DNA of 61,221 nucleotides from Bacillota bacterium. Lineage in GTDB: Bacteria; Bacillota; Clostridia; Christensenellales; Aristaeellaceae. Location: NCBI GenBank assembly GCA_023459275.1, contig JAEWVC010000021.1:1-61221 (forward strand), in the 5' to 3' direction. Positions 7,910 to 17,095 of the stretch are shown piece after piece. The notes under the pieces are model-generated. The model made no database searches. It had not been told where the DNA came from and worked only from the letters and a program-made list of their open reading frames with translations. Each line of letters opens with the position of its first letter. Positions within the stretch are counted from its first letter, which is position 1. The position numbers and the translations under genes are program-made.

Positions 7910-8845
7910 ATGGCAAAGCGGCTGCTAGGCCCCGTCTGTCTGTTTTTTGCCTTTACGCTGGCGGGCACCAGCGTTGTCGCGGCCAGGTTTGTAACCGGCA
8001 AGCTGGGCATATTCACCATTACTGCCGTGAGCCTGTTCTTTGCGGCCCTGTTTTTGCTGGCGGCAAAGGGGGGGAGTATTCTCCGTACCATCAGGGCGCT
8101 GCTTCCCAATGAATATCTTTCCCTGATGATCCAGGCGTTTTTCGGCATTTTTTTGTTCCGCATGTTCCTGCTCAGCGGCCTTCAGGGGACCAGTGCCCTG
8201 GAAGCGGGCGTCCTGACCAGTGCCACGCCGGCCATGACGGCGGTGCTGGCCATGGCTTTTCTCAAGGAAAAGGCGGACGGCGGAAAACTTACCGGCATCG
8301 CGCTCACCGTGGCGGGAATCGCTTTGATTCAGGGCGTGCTGACGCCGGAGGGCGCCTTTGCGCCGGGGCACCTCCTGGGCAACATGCTGGTGCTTTGCGC
8401 CGCCGCCTGTGAAGCGCTGTTCAATATTTTTTCCCGCAGATTTGCCGTAAAAGGGGGAAGCGGCGGCAGGCCTGCCATGGACCCCTGGGCGCAGACCTTC
8501 CTTGTATCCGGGGCGGCGTTTCTTTTTTGCCTTGTTCCCGCACTGCTGGAGCAGCCCGCACAGCGGCTGGGCGCCCTTCCCCCGGAGGGCTGGGCGGCGC
8601 TTTTATGGTACGGAGTCTTTGTGACGGCGCTGGCGTTCCTGTGCTGGTACGGAGGCATCCGGCGCGCGCGCGCGTTTACCGCCGCCGCCTTTTCCGGCAT
8701 GATGCCCCTTACCGCCGCGCTGCTTTCCATTGTTCTGCTTCAGGAAAGCCCGGCGTGGCATCAGCTTGCGGGGGGAATGCTGGTACTTGCCGGCATGGTG
8801 TGGACAGGGATAGGCGCCGCCCGGGAAAAGAGCATCGGCGCTTGA
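7910..8845 (+). CDS. EamA/DMT-family transporter
   Basis: This integral membrane protein of 311 residues has about ten hydrophobic helices arranged as two EamA repeats (residues ~5-145 and ~160-300). It starts at ATG 7910 because TTGGAGGGG lies about eight bases upstream; the frame is open further 5' but without a suitable site. Members export or import small metabolites such as amino acids. The substrate here is unknown. The divergent MocR regulator hints at an amino compound, or a vitamin B6-linked one. Confidence 0.87.
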   Translation: MAKRLLGPVCLFFAFTLAGTSVVAARFVTGKLGIFTITAVSLFFAALFLLAAKGGSILRTIRALLPNEYLSLMIQAFFGIFLFRMFLLSGLQGTSALEAGVLTSATPAMTAVLAMAFLKEKADGGKLTGIALTVAGIALIQGVLTPEGAFAPGHLLGNMLVLCAAACEALFNIFSRRFAVKGGSGGRPAMDPWAQTFLVSGAAFLFCLVPALLEQPAQRLGALPPEGWAALLWYGVFVTALAFLCWYGGIRRARAFTAAAFSGMMPLTAALLSIVLLQESPAWHQLAGGMLVLAGMVWTGIGAAREKSIGA

Positions 8846-8926
8846 CGGCAGAGGAATTGCCCGTCCGCCATCGAATATCGAAAGAGGGTATAACGGGCAG
8901 TCTTTTCATGGACGGAGGCGCTGTAC

Positions 8927-9952
8927 ATGGAAGAAATACGCGGGGAAAGTAAAAAAACGGAAACCTATGATGCCATTGACGTTATTGAATACGGCGCGAA
9001 GCAGTACAATGCCTATCAGGTGGATGCTTCAAGCCTTCAGGAATTTGCTGCGCTGGCCAATATTCCTGAAAAGCGTGTGCGCTGGATCAATATCGACGGG
9101 AAATATCCCCCGGCGCTTTTGGACACGCTGGGCGAAGCCTTTCATATCCATCCCCTGGTGATTAAGAATATCACCAACAGGGACCAACGCGCCAAAATAG
9201 AGGCATACCCCGAGTTTTTGTCCGTCGTGGCCAAGATGATTTATTTTTCCGGCGGGGAGATGGTGGTGGAGCACATCCATTTTCTGCTGGGCCAGGGCTT
9301 TGTGATCACCATCGGCGAAGCCAAGGGCGATGTGTTCGGCACCATCCGGGGATGGATCGAAAGCGACGGCGGCCATGTGCGCAGGGCGGGGGCCGACTAT
9401 CTGATGTACCTGCTGCTGGACGCCATTGTGGACGGGTATTTTGATGTGCTGGAAGAGCTGAACGAAAGGATCGACGCGCTGGAGGAACAGGTGATGGCGG
9501 CCACCTCCCAGGAGCACTTGAAGGCCATCAGGGAGATCAAGAAGCTGCTTTTGCTGGTGAACAGAAGCATCTGGCCCCTTAGGGACGTGGCCGCGCTGAT
9601 GGGCAAGGAGCCTATCAGGCTTATCAGCCCGTCCACGGAGCCGTATTTGCGGGATGTGTACAACCATATCGTGCAGGCCATTGATTCCACGGAAACCAGC
9701 CGGGACCTGCTCTCCAGCCTTACCGACCTGCATATTTCCAATACCAGCTACAAGCTTAACGAGATCATGAAGGTGCTGACAGTGATCTCCACCATCTTCA
9801 TCCCGCTGACGTTTATTGTGGGCGTCTACGGCATGAACTTCCGCTATATGCCGGAACTGGAGAAGCCTTGGGGGTACGGCCTGGTCTGGCTGGTGATGCT
9901 CCTTATCGCGGGGTGCATGGCCTACTATTTCAAAAAGAAAAAGTGGTTCTGA
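8927..9952 (+). CDS. corA: CorA-family divalent metal transporter
   Basis: This 341-residue protein has a large acidic cytoplasmic N-terminal domain with a long coiled helix (ELNERIDALEEQVMAATSQEHL). Two C-terminal membrane helices follow. The signature YGMNF is at residues 301-305 just after the first helix, and a basic tail KKKKWF ends the protein. CorA pentamers carry Mg2+, or Co2+/Ni2+, down the membrane potential. GGAGG lies eight bases before the ATG. It converges with the ACP-like gene, the stops being 11 bp apart. Confidence 0.92.
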   Translation: MEEIRGESKKTETYDAIDVIEYGAKQYNAYQVDASSLQEFAALANIPEKRVRWINIDGKYPPALLDTLGEAFHIHPLVIKNITNRDQRAKIEAYPEFLSVVAKMIYFSGGEMVVEHIHFLLGQGFVITIGEAKGDVFGTIRGWIESDGGHVRRAGADYLMYLLLDAIVDGYFDVLEELNERIDALEEQVMAATSQEHLKAIREIKKLLLLVNRSIWPLRDVAALMGKEPIRLISPSTEPYLRDVYNHIVQAIDSTETSRDLLSSLTDLHISNTSYKLNEIMKVLTVISTIFIPLTFIVGVYGMNFRYMPELEKPWGYGLVWLVMLLIAGCMAYYFKKKKWF

Positions 9953-9963
9953 AACGAGAGCTC

Positions 9964-10254
9964 TTATTCATAGAACCAGGCGGTGCGGTCCTCCTCGGTG
10001 CGCTCGGGCATATCGTAGAGGCCCGCCTCCAGCTTTTGGCCGATATACGCCGCCAGATCGGATACGCATGCGAAGGATGCCACATCCTCATCGTGGATGG
10101 TGACCTTGTACGCTTTTTCACACGCGATGACCAGGGCCGCTACGTCGATGGGGGCTATGCCGTTGCTTTCCGACAAGGCCGTTTTCGGGGTGATCACTTC
10201 TTCGTCCACGCCGATGATTTCCGCCAGCAGGTCTCTTATCTTGTGAAAAGTCAT
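9964..10254 (-). CDS. acyl-carrier-protein-like protein lacking the phosphopantetheine serine
   Basis: The 96-residue protein aligns without gaps to ACP over residues ~5-75 (IRDLLAEIIGV, ITPKTAL, DVAALVIACEKAY, DEDVASFACVSDLAAYI). Where ACP has GADSLD it has GIAPID, so the serine that carries 4'-phosphopantetheine is a proline. It also has a ~20-residue acidic C-terminal tail (PERTEEDRTAWFYE). GGAGGG precedes the ATG by about six bases. It starts 29 bp downstream of helD and is presumably co-transcribed. A non-acylated, protein-interaction role is inferred; the normal ACP must be elsewhere. Confidence 0.75.
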   Translation of the reverse strand: MTFHKIRDLLAEIIGVDEEVITPKTALSESNGIAPIDVAALVIACEKAYKVTIHDEDVASFACVSDLAAYIGQKLEAGLYDMPERTEEDRTAWFYE

Positions 10255-10283
10255 ATGCGCCCTCCTTTCACCCGGAAGCCATG

Positions 10284-12533
10284 CTACAAAAGCGGGCTGG
10301 CGGTTCCGGTATAAAACACGTTCAGCCTGTTTAATGCCCTTGTGGAGGCGATGTACAGAAGCTTTTTGTCGTCCTCCGTACTGTAATGGTCCCGGTCGGC
10401 GCCGCAGATGAGCACGGCGTCGAATTCCAGCCCCTTGGCCAGATAGATGGGCAGGATCAGCGTGCCGCGGATGTCCGCCAACGCGCCGCCGCCCAGCAGC
10501 CTGGCTTCCAGCCTGCCCTTCAGCCGCGCGGCCAGGGCGGCGGCCTCCCGCTCCGTTTTGGTGATCAGCGCGATGGACGGATACCCCTTCTCCCTGCACG
10601 CATGCACTTCGCCTATCAGCATATCCTCCATCTCTGCCAGGCTTCCGGCCCGGTGGATGGCCGGCTCCTCCCCGCTCCGGCTGAAGCATTCGCCCGAAGC
10701 GCCGGGCGGCAGGAACCTTGCGCTGAACCGCCATATCTCCATGGTGCACCGGAAGCTTTTGTTAAGGGTCATGAGGGCGGATTTTTCCCTGGACAGCATG
10801 GCGCTGATTTGAGCGTACAGCGCCGTATCCGCCTGCTTCGCGATGGTCTGGTTCACATCCCCAAGGATGGTGAACCTGGCATAGGGGAACAGCTCCCTGA
10901 GGATGGCAAAATAGAGGGGATGCTCGTCCTGCGCCTCATCCAGCACCACCTGCCGGAAATGCGTGTACTCCCCGCAGCCGGCCACCTTGAGATGCAGGTA
11001 GAAAAGCGCCTGGGCATCCTCCTGCCAGAGGGGCCCCGCTTCCAGCCGTTTACAGGCAAGGCTGCGGATCTTTTCAATGTTTTCAGGCAGCGCAATGCCT
11101 GCCGCCAGGCGGTAAAACGTTTCTTTGTCCCCAAACAGCCGCCGGTACACATCAAGGAGGCCGATTTCGGTAAATTTTTTGATTTCCTTCAAAAGGGCGG
11201 CGCTTTCCCGGATGGAGAGCAGCCTTGCGAAGGCCTCCACCTCCAGGGCATGCTCCGGATACCGCAGGGCGAAGGCTTCCAGCTTGCGCATCCGGTTCCC
11301 GTGCAAGGCGTGCACCTTTTCCAAAATCTCCTGCTCCAGCCCTTTCAGCTTCATGGCCAGGGGCGCGATTTTTCTGGAATGGCAGATGGCGGCTTTGGAA
11401 AGCTCCCGCTGGGCGATCACCTGGCCGTCATAGGCGATGTCCGCAAAGGGAATCCACTTTTCCGGCAGCTCCGCCGCCAGCCGGTTGAGGATTTCGGCAA
11501 AGGCTCCCGAGCCCTTGAACGCGGCGCTGCTTTTCATCAGCGCCGCCCGGCCATCCTCCCGGCAGGAAAGCAGCTCCTCCACGCATTGGCTTCTTGGCCG
11601 CGTGGGGACGGCGGGCAGCAGGGCGTGAAAGATTTCCTCGAAAAGCATGGTCCTGACATTGTTTTCCCCAAGGTCGGGCAGTACCTTGGAAATGTATTCC
11701 TCAAACACCGTGTTGGGTGAAAGAATGAGGATATCATTGGCCTGCAGCCTGCCGCTGAGCCCCTGGTACAGAAGATAGGCGACCCTGTGCAGCGCGATGG
11801 AGGTCTTGCCGCTCCCCGCCGCGCCCTGCACCATGAGCACATCGTTTTCCATGTCCCGGATCACGATGTCCTGGTCCTTTTGGATCGTCTCCACGATGGT
11901 TTTCATTTTGGGGGAGGTGGGCCTGGACAGAAGCTGCCGCAGGTAGGCGTCGGTGATCTGGACATCCGCGTCAAAATAGTAGGCCAGGCGGCCGCCGTGG
12001 ATCTCATACTGCCTTTTCAGGGCCACCTCGCCCGTTACCGCGCCCTCCGGGGCCTGGTAGGAGGCCGGGCCGGTGCCGCAGCGGTAAAACACGCTGGCGA
12101 TGGGCGTGCGCCAGTCGTGCACGTACATGGTATAGGTTTTCTGGTCCATCAGCGTGGCGCGGCCGATATAAATTTTCTCGGGGAGCGTTTCCCACTCAAA
12201 GCGGAAATCGATCCTGGCAAAATAGGGCGAATCCATCATTTTCTGAAGGGCCGCCATCTCCTGGGCGCCTTTTTCCCGGGCGGACATCTGGTCCAGCACG
12301 GACAGCGTGTACTGGCTCATTTCCATCAGGTCGTCAAAGCCCTGCGCGGTCCGAAGCCCCAATGCGTCCTGGGCCACGTTTTCCAGCATGTCCTCGTGGG
12401 CGGATTGAATGGCCTCGTCCTGATCTTGCCGCTTTTGCCTGGCAAGCTGCCATTGCCTTCTGGCAAGCTCAACGGTCCTTTCAAGGTACAGGTTTTCCTC
12501 CTGCATGTCCGGCTGCTTTTGCGGCTGATCCAC
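10284..12533 (-). CDS. helD: HelD-type RNA polymerase recycling factor (UvrD-like SF1 helicase fold)
   Basis: The ~749-residue protein has an N-terminal coiled coil (~10-60), a Walker A motif GAAGSGKTS near 237-245, and VVLDEAQDEHPLYF (Walker B/DEAQ) near 540. Late motifs include TLNKSFRC and ASTRALNRL near the end. This is the HelD arrangement; HelD uses ATP hydrolysis to pry stalled RNA polymerase off DNA. I chose GTG 12533 because GGAGG lies seven bases upstream; an in-frame TTG at 12557 would overlap that site. The ACP-like gene follows. Close relatives include true helicases, but the N-terminal coil and length favour HelD. Confidence 0.85.
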   Translation of the reverse strand: MDQPQKQPDMQEENLYLERTVELARRQWQLARQKRQDQDEAIQSAHEDMLENVAQDALGLRTAQGFDDLMEMSQYTLSVLDQMSAREKGAQEMAALQKMMDSPYFARIDFRFEWETLPEKIYIGRATLMDQKTYTMYVHDWRTPIASVFYRCGTGPASYQAPEGAVTGEVALKRQYEIHGGRLAYYFDADVQITDAYLRQLLSRPTSPKMKTIVETIQKDQDIVIRDMENDVLMVQGAAGSGKTSIALHRVAYLLYQGLSGRLQANDILILSPNTVFEEYISKVLPDLGENNVRTMLFEEIFHALLPAVPTRPRSQCVEELLSCREDGRAALMKSSAAFKGSGAFAEILNRLAAELPEKWIPFADIAYDGQVIAQRELSKAAICHSRKIAPLAMKLKGLEQEILEKVHALHGNRMRKLEAFALRYPEHALEVEAFARLLSIRESAALLKEIKKFTEIGLLDVYRRLFGDKETFYRLAAGIALPENIEKIRSLACKRLEAGPLWQEDAQALFYLHLKVAGCGEYTHFRQVVLDEAQDEHPLYFAILRELFPYARFTILGDVNQTIAKQADTALYAQISAMLSREKSALMTLNKSFRCTMEIWRFSARFLPPGASGECFSRSGEEPAIHRAGSLAEMEDMLIGEVHACREKGYPSIALITKTEREAAALAARLKGRLEARLLGGGALADIRGTLILPIYLAKGLEFDAVLICGADRDHYSTEDDKKLLYIASTRALNRLNVFYTGTASPLL

Positions 12534-12705
12534 CGTCCCGCCTCCTTTTGCGGCCAATGCCGTGCCTGTAGTCTATCATATCCCGCCCGGAATATACAGT
12601 CTGGTGATTCCATGGAAAATGTGTTATGATTATAGTGGGAAATGATGCGGGTACCTGCGCTGCGGCCCGGAAGGGGGGCAGATGCCCAAAACGGAGGAAA
12701 TGCGC

Positions 12706-14307
12706 ATGAAGCTGAATCTTGAAAGCATCAAAAACGGCGCGTTTGACGGCACGGATTACCTGCTGCCGCGCTTTGACATCGCCGCCATGACGAAGGAAAC
12801 AAAAGAAAACCCCACCTGGCTCCATTTTGGCGCGGGCAACATCCTGCGGGCCTTCCCCTGCGTGCTGTGCCAGAAGCTGCTGGAAGCCGGGGAAACCGGC
12901 CGGGGCATGATCGTGGTGGAAAGCTATGACGAAGAGATCATTGACAAAGCCTTCGCGCCCTACGACAACCTGTGCCTGGCGGTGTCGCTCAAGAGCGACG
13001 GCACGGTGGAAAAGCGGGTGGTGGCCTCCGTGGCCCAGGCGCTGGGGTATGGGGCCAACAAAGAGCGCGTGCGGGAAATATTCACATCCAGCAGCCTGCA
13101 GATGGTGTCCATGACCATTACGGAAAAGGGGTATTCCGTACTGGACAGCCAGGGGAACCCGCTTTCCTACTGCGCCCGTGATTTTGCAAGCATGGAAGCG
13201 CCCGTGTCCATCATGGGCATCCTGGCCAAATTGCTGCATGCGCGCTATCGGGCCGGGAAAAAGCCCGTGGCCATGGTGTCCATGGACAACTGCTCCCACA
13301 ACGGCACCATCCTGTACACCGGCGTCCATGCCATCGCCCAGAGCTGGGCGGATAAAGGGCTGGTGGAACCGGGATTTTTGGAATACCTGGACGATCCCCG
13401 TTTGGTGTCCTTCCCCTGGAGCATGATCGACAAGATCACCCCCCGGCCGGCGCAGGAAGTGATTGAGCTGCTGGAAAAGGACGGGTTCCAGGGTGCGCAG
13501 GTGTCCGTGACCGGCAAAAACACCTATGTCAGCGGCATGGTGAACGCCGAGGAATGCGAATACCTGGCCATTGAGGACTGGTTCCCTAATGGCCGGCCGC
13601 CCCTTGAAAAGGCCGGGGTGCTCTTTGGCAGCCGGGAGACGGTGGACAGGATTGAAAAAATGAAGGTGTGCACCTGCCTGAACCCCCTGCACACCTGCCT
13701 GGCCATCTTTGGCTGCATGCTTGGCCATACGCGCATCTATGAAGAAATGAAGGATGCCACCCTGTCGGAAATGATCCGCCGCATCGGGTATGCGGAAGGC
13801 ATGCCGGTGGTGGTTGACCCAGGGATCATCAGCGCCCGGCGCTTTATCGACGAGGTTTTGAACCTTCGCCTGCCCAACCCCTTCATGCCCGATACGCCCC
13901 AAAGAATCGCCTGCGACACCTCCAAAAAGCTGCCGGTGCGTTTTGGCGAAACACTGAAGGCATACCTGAAGCGTGGGGAAAAGGACCTGTCCTTTTTGAC
14001 CTTTATCCCCCTGGTGTTTGCGGGGTACGCCAGATACCTGACGGGTATCGGCGACGACGGGGAGCCATTTGCCCTTTCCCCCGATCCCGGCCTGCCCGCC
14101 CTTACGCCTCTGGTGGAAGGATTTTCTTTGGGCAAGCTTTTTGACACGGAAAGGCTGCACCCCCTGTTTGCCAACGCGGCCATCTTTGGGGTGGACCTGT
14201 ATACCTGCGGCCTGGGCGAAAAGGCGGAAGGGATGTTTGCCGAAATGAACGCGGGCAATGCCGCCATCCGCCGGACCATTGACAGGTACCTGGCGGCGAA
14301 CCGGTAA
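12706..14307 (+). CDS. mannitol/fructuronate-type long-chain polyol dehydrogenase
   Basis: This 533-residue enzyme has an N-terminal Rossmann domain (WLHFGAGNILRAF, residues ~32-44). Its C-terminal helical domain carries the family Lys-Asn-His signature, seen here in KVCTCLNPLHTCLAIFG. Family members (mannitol-1-P, mannonate and tagaturonate reductases) interconvert a ketose or uronate and a polyol with NAD(H). The exact substrate is undecidable from sequence. ATG 12706 is preceded by GGAGG at eight bases; an upstream ATG at 12682 would add eight residues with a poorer site. It is divergent from helD. Confidence 0.85.
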   Translation: MKLNLESIKNGAFDGTDYLLPRFDIAAMTKETKENPTWLHFGAGNILRAFPCVLCQKLLEAGETGRGMIVVESYDEEIIDKAFAPYDNLCLAVSLKSDGTVEKRVVASVAQALGYGANKERVREIFTSSSLQMVSMTITEKGYSVLDSQGNPLSYCARDFASMEAPVSIMGILAKLLHARYRAGKKPVAMVSMDNCSHNGTILYTGVHAIAQSWADKGLVEPGFLEYLDDPRLVSFPWSMIDKITPRPAQEVIELLEKDGFQGAQVSVTGKNTYVSGMVNAEECEYLAIEDWFPNGRPPLEKAGVLFGSRETVDRIEKMKVCTCLNPLHTCLAIFGCMLGHTRIYEEMKDATLSEMIRRIGYAEGMPVVVDPGIISARRFIDEVLNLRLPNPFMPDTPQRIACDTSKKLPVRFGETLKAYLKRGEKDLSFLTFIPLVFAGYARYLTGIGDDGEPFALSPDPGLPALTPLVEGFSLGKLFDTERLHPLFANAAIFGVDLYTCGLGEKAEGMFAEMNAGNAAIRRTIDRYLAANR

Positions 14308-14375
14308 ACGGGGAATCCGCCCTGTTTTCCGCTGCCGGCTATTTGCCATAAGGCAAGGAAAGCGAGGAATGCCGT

Positions 14376-15287
14376 ATGCCCGTTGCCTTCCGTACCTACT
14401 CCGGTGAAAAGCTGTACACCAACAAGGATTACTTGCCCGTTCGCGCCTTTCTTTCCCGGCTGAACCGGGACAGCCTCCAATCCCCCAATTTTCCCTGGGG
14501 CCGCTGGGAATGGATGATCGGCCACGGCGGCCTGGACGACCGGTATCTTGACAGGATCGGCATCTGGGAAGCCGACGGGGAAATCGTAGGCCTGGCCACC
14601 TACGAGGGCGGATTGGGGGACGGCTACTTTTGCCTGGATGAAAGGTTTGCCTGTTTGAAGGCCGATATGCTGGACTATGCCCTGCACAGCTTTCACAAGG
14701 ACGGCAAGTTCCGCGCCGTGATCGGCGACAACGACCGGGAGTTTCAGCGCATCGCGCGGCGCATGGGCTTTTGCCCCACCCGCGATGTGGAGCACATAGC
14801 GGCCATAGAGCTAAGCCCGGCGCCTTCTTACAGACTGCCGGAGGGCTTTTCCATCGTCAGCATGGCGGACGAGGCCTGGGATTTCCGTAAATACCACCGC
14901 TGCATGTGGCGCGGCTTCAACCACCCGGGCGAGCCGGACCCTTCTGAGGAAGCTATTCTTGTCCGCCGGCGGATGCTCTCCGGCCCCGGCGTAAACCCGG
15001 AAACCGTGGTCTGCGTGGCGGCGCCCGGCGGCGATTTTGTATCCCACTGCGGCACCTGGTACCTGCCGGGGGAACCTTGCGCGTTGGTGGAGCCGGTGGC
15101 AACCGATCCCGACTACCGCCGGATGGGCCTGGGCCGCGCCGCGGTGCTGGAGGCCGTCCGCCGCTGCGGGCGGCTGGGCGCCAGGCAGGCGCTGGTGGGC
15201 TCGAACCAGCAATTTTACTACAGCATCGGCTTCGATCCCATCCATGTGGAAACCTGGTGGGAATATGCGGGGCCAGGCCTTGTATAA
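14376..15287 (+). CDS. GNAT-family N-acetyltransferase, two-domain
   Basis: The 303-residue protein contains a weak N-terminal GNAT-like half (IGIWEADGEIVGLATYEGG, ~55-80). The canonical C-terminal half has VEPVATDPDYRRMGLGRAAVLEAV (~235-258), containing the acetyl-CoA loop R-R-M-G-L-G. It ends with NQQFYYSIGFDP, the usual Tyr-Xaa-Xaa-Xaa-Gly-Phe segment. Such double proteins acetylate small amines or aminoglycosides, and the substrate is unknown. It lies 68 bp after the dehydrogenase and ends before a pair of terminators. Confidence 0.82.
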   Translation: MPVAFRTYSGEKLYTNKDYLPVRAFLSRLNRDSLQSPNFPWGRWEWMIGHGGLDDRYLDRIGIWEADGEIVGLATYEGGLGDGYFCLDERFACLKADMLDYALHSFHKDGKFRAVIGDNDREFQRIARRMGFCPTRDVEHIAAIELSPAPSYRLPEGFSIVSMADEAWDFRKYHRCMWRGFNHPGEPDPSEEAILVRRRMLSGPGVNPETVVCVAAPGGDFVSHCGTWYLPGEPCALVEPVATDPDYRRMGLGRAAVLEAVRRCGRLGARQALVGSNQQFYYSIGFDPIHVETWWEYAGPGLV

Positions 15288-15289
15288 AA

Positions 15290-15322
15290 AAAGCGCCGTG
15301 TCAAAAAGCGATACGGCGCTTT
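15290..15322 (-). terminator. terminator, minus-strand orientation
   Basis: The 10-bp perfect stem AAAGCGCCGT/ACGGCGCTTT is flanked on its left by seven A residues (15284-15290). It therefore reads as stem plus T-run for the minus-strand redoxin gene. Confidence 0.75.
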
Positions 15323-15326
15323 GAAG

Positions 15327-15358
15327 CCCTCCGGAACAAATGTGCCGGAGGGTCTTTT
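15327..15358 (+). terminator. terminator of the acetyltransferase transcript
   Basis: The perfect 8-bp stem CCCTCCGG/CCGGAGGG has a 10-base loop and is followed by TCTTTT. The T-run overlaps the stop codon of the opposing gene. Confidence 0.8.
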
Positions 15359-17030
15359 AATTCAGCGCCTCCCGTTCCCCGGAGAGCAGCCCGGAATCCA
15401 CCACCGCCTGCCAGGCGTTCAGCGCGGACAGGATATCGGAGGCGGGGATCTCCGTGCTCTGCGCCATAGAATAGGAGCCGTCAAGGGGTGAGCCTTCCGA
15501 GATGACGCGCAGGCTTTCCATCCGCTCCAAGGCCAGGCGGACCATTTCCCGGTCGCCCGTAAGCAGCCCCAGCTGCACGCAAAGGGCGTATACTCCCGGG
15601 GATTCATACCCGTACCCTTCCGCCGTAAAGCCGTCCGCGGTGTAACCCGCGTCGATCCGGCCCGTGCGCAACAGGGCTTTCATATTTTCCGCCGCATCCT
15701 TAGGCAATTCATCCACCCCGGCAAGGTTGAGAAGAACCGCGAGGTTCTCCTCCATGCGGATCACCTCTCCCGCATACGCGCCGGTCCGGTAATCCCATTT
15801 GGGCTGGTACAGGGGCACCGTGCCTTTAATAGCCGCGCCTTTCACAAGCGCCAGCGCGTTTTCATATACGGGCATCCAGGCACCGTTCCGCCGGGCAAGC
15901 TCTTTGAGCACCGGGAGATCGGCCTGCCACAGCGCAAGCGACGGTGAAAAGGCGTTATCACTGAAATCATAGGCATCGCGCAGCGTATCGCCGGGGCCCA
16001 CCGTATAGCGCATAAGCGCGTCGGCCCGGGCCGTGATCTCCCCGCTGTAACCGCTAAAAGCCGCGTCGGCCTTTATCAGCGCACCCAATACCGCAAGATC
16101 CCGCCCCGTTTCATTGGCACTGCCGCTAAGGCCGCCCTTCCGGTAGGCCATAAGGAGCCCGTTTTTTGAAAGCAGGGTCCCAAGGGCGCCATACGTCCTG
16201 TCAAACAGCGCCCGGCCGCCTTTGCGCGCGGCGTAGGCAAGCAGCAGCGCCTGGGATTCGGCGGTCAGCGTGCCGGATACCCGGGGCGTCCGGTCAATGA
16301 CCTGATAGCTGCCGGCAGCCGCACCCTGCCAGTTGATCAAATTGGACAGCACGAAGCCTTCCGTGGCGGGCAGCCCGCCTTCCCTGGCATAGGCAATGTT
16401 GGAAAGCAGCCTTTCCGCGCTGATGCCGGGGCCTGGAACGCTGGACATCAAGGCTCCTTCCGGGCTGAAAAACAGCGTGTTGGGGATCCACTTCAGGCCC
16501 AGCGCCCCGTACACCGTGCTGCCCCCGTCAAAGAGCAGCGGGGTTTCCACCTGGGCTTCCGCCGCGAAGGCAAAGGCCTGCTCCCGCGACGCCTCGCCGG
16601 GCTCCAGACTGTCCACGAGCAGCAGCACCGCGCCTTCCGCTTCCGCCGCCTCCTGAAGGCTGCTGATATTGACGGCTTCCTCCCGGCATTCCTCCGACCA
16701 GGCGGAAAAGAAGGTCATCACCACCACTTTGCCGCCAAAGGAGGAAAAGGCCACAGGGCTGCCTTTTTCATCTGTCAGGGTGAAATCCAAGGGGCGGTAC
16801 ATCTCCGCTGCCGCCGGCAATTTGTCGGACCGGTGGGGGCTGGCTGTTTCCCGCACGCTTTGGGGGACCCCCGCGGTAAGGACCGGCCGGTGCGGGAAAA
16901 GAAGGCTATACAGCAGATACGACAGCGCCACGGCCAGCACCGGAAGCAGCAAAAAAACGGCGCCGATCAGCAGCCTGTTTTTTCCGCCAGGTGCAAAAAA
17001 CCGTTTCACAAGCGACCCCGCCTTTTTCAA
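15357..17030 (-). CDS. membrane-anchored TlpA-like thioredoxin-fold domain fused to a GH8-like helical domain
   Basis: The 557-residue protein has a cytoplasmic basic tip and one membrane helix at ~20-44, so the rest is outside. Residues ~78-215 form a TlpA/AhpC-type thioredoxin fold (DFTLTDEKGSPVAFSSFGGKVVVMTFFSAW). The active-site CxxC is SEEC at 112-115, leaving only the second cysteine. Residues ~225-550 resemble the (alpha/alpha)6 barrel of glycosyl hydrolase family 8. They include TLTAESQALLLAYAA, with Glu258 where GH8 has its catalytic acid, and KNGLLMAYRKGG. I do not know this fusion as a characterised family. A cell-wall polysaccharide role is inference. Confidence 0.7.
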   Translation of the reverse strand: MKKAGSLVKRFFAPGGKNRLLIGAVFLLLPVLAVALSYLLYSLLFPHRPVLTAGVPQSVRETASPHRSDKLPAAAEMYRPLDFTLTDEKGSPVAFSSFGGKVVVMTFFSAWSEECREEAVNISSLQEAAEAEGAVLLLVDSLEPGEASREQAFAFAAEAQVETPLLFDGGSTVYGALGLKWIPNTLFFSPEGALMSSVPGPGISAERLLSNIAYAREGGLPATEGFVLSNLINWQGAAAGSYQVIDRTPRVSGTLTAESQALLLAYAARKGGRALFDRTYGALGTLLSKNGLLMAYRKGGLSGSANETGRDLAVLGALIKADAAFSGYSGEITARADALMRYTVGPGDTLRDAYDFSDNAFSPSLALWQADLPVLKELARRNGAWMPVYENALALVKGAAIKGTVPLYQPKWDYRTGAYAGEVIRMEENLAVLLNLAGVDELPKDAAENMKALLRTGRIDAGYTADGFTAEGYGYESPGVYALCVQLGLLTGDREMVRLALERMESLRVISEGSPLDGSYSMAQSTEIPASDILSALNAWQAVVDSGLLSGEREALN

Positions 17031-17095
17031 TACCGATGCGTTTCAGGCACAGTATACCATGCGCGGCAAAAAGGCACAACCGCGCCATGTGTTCA

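Noticed and set aside
12481..14349. A 622-codon open frame antisense to the polyol dehydrogenase
   Set aside because: No motifs or ribosome-binding site; the sense strand encodes a complete dehydrogenase.
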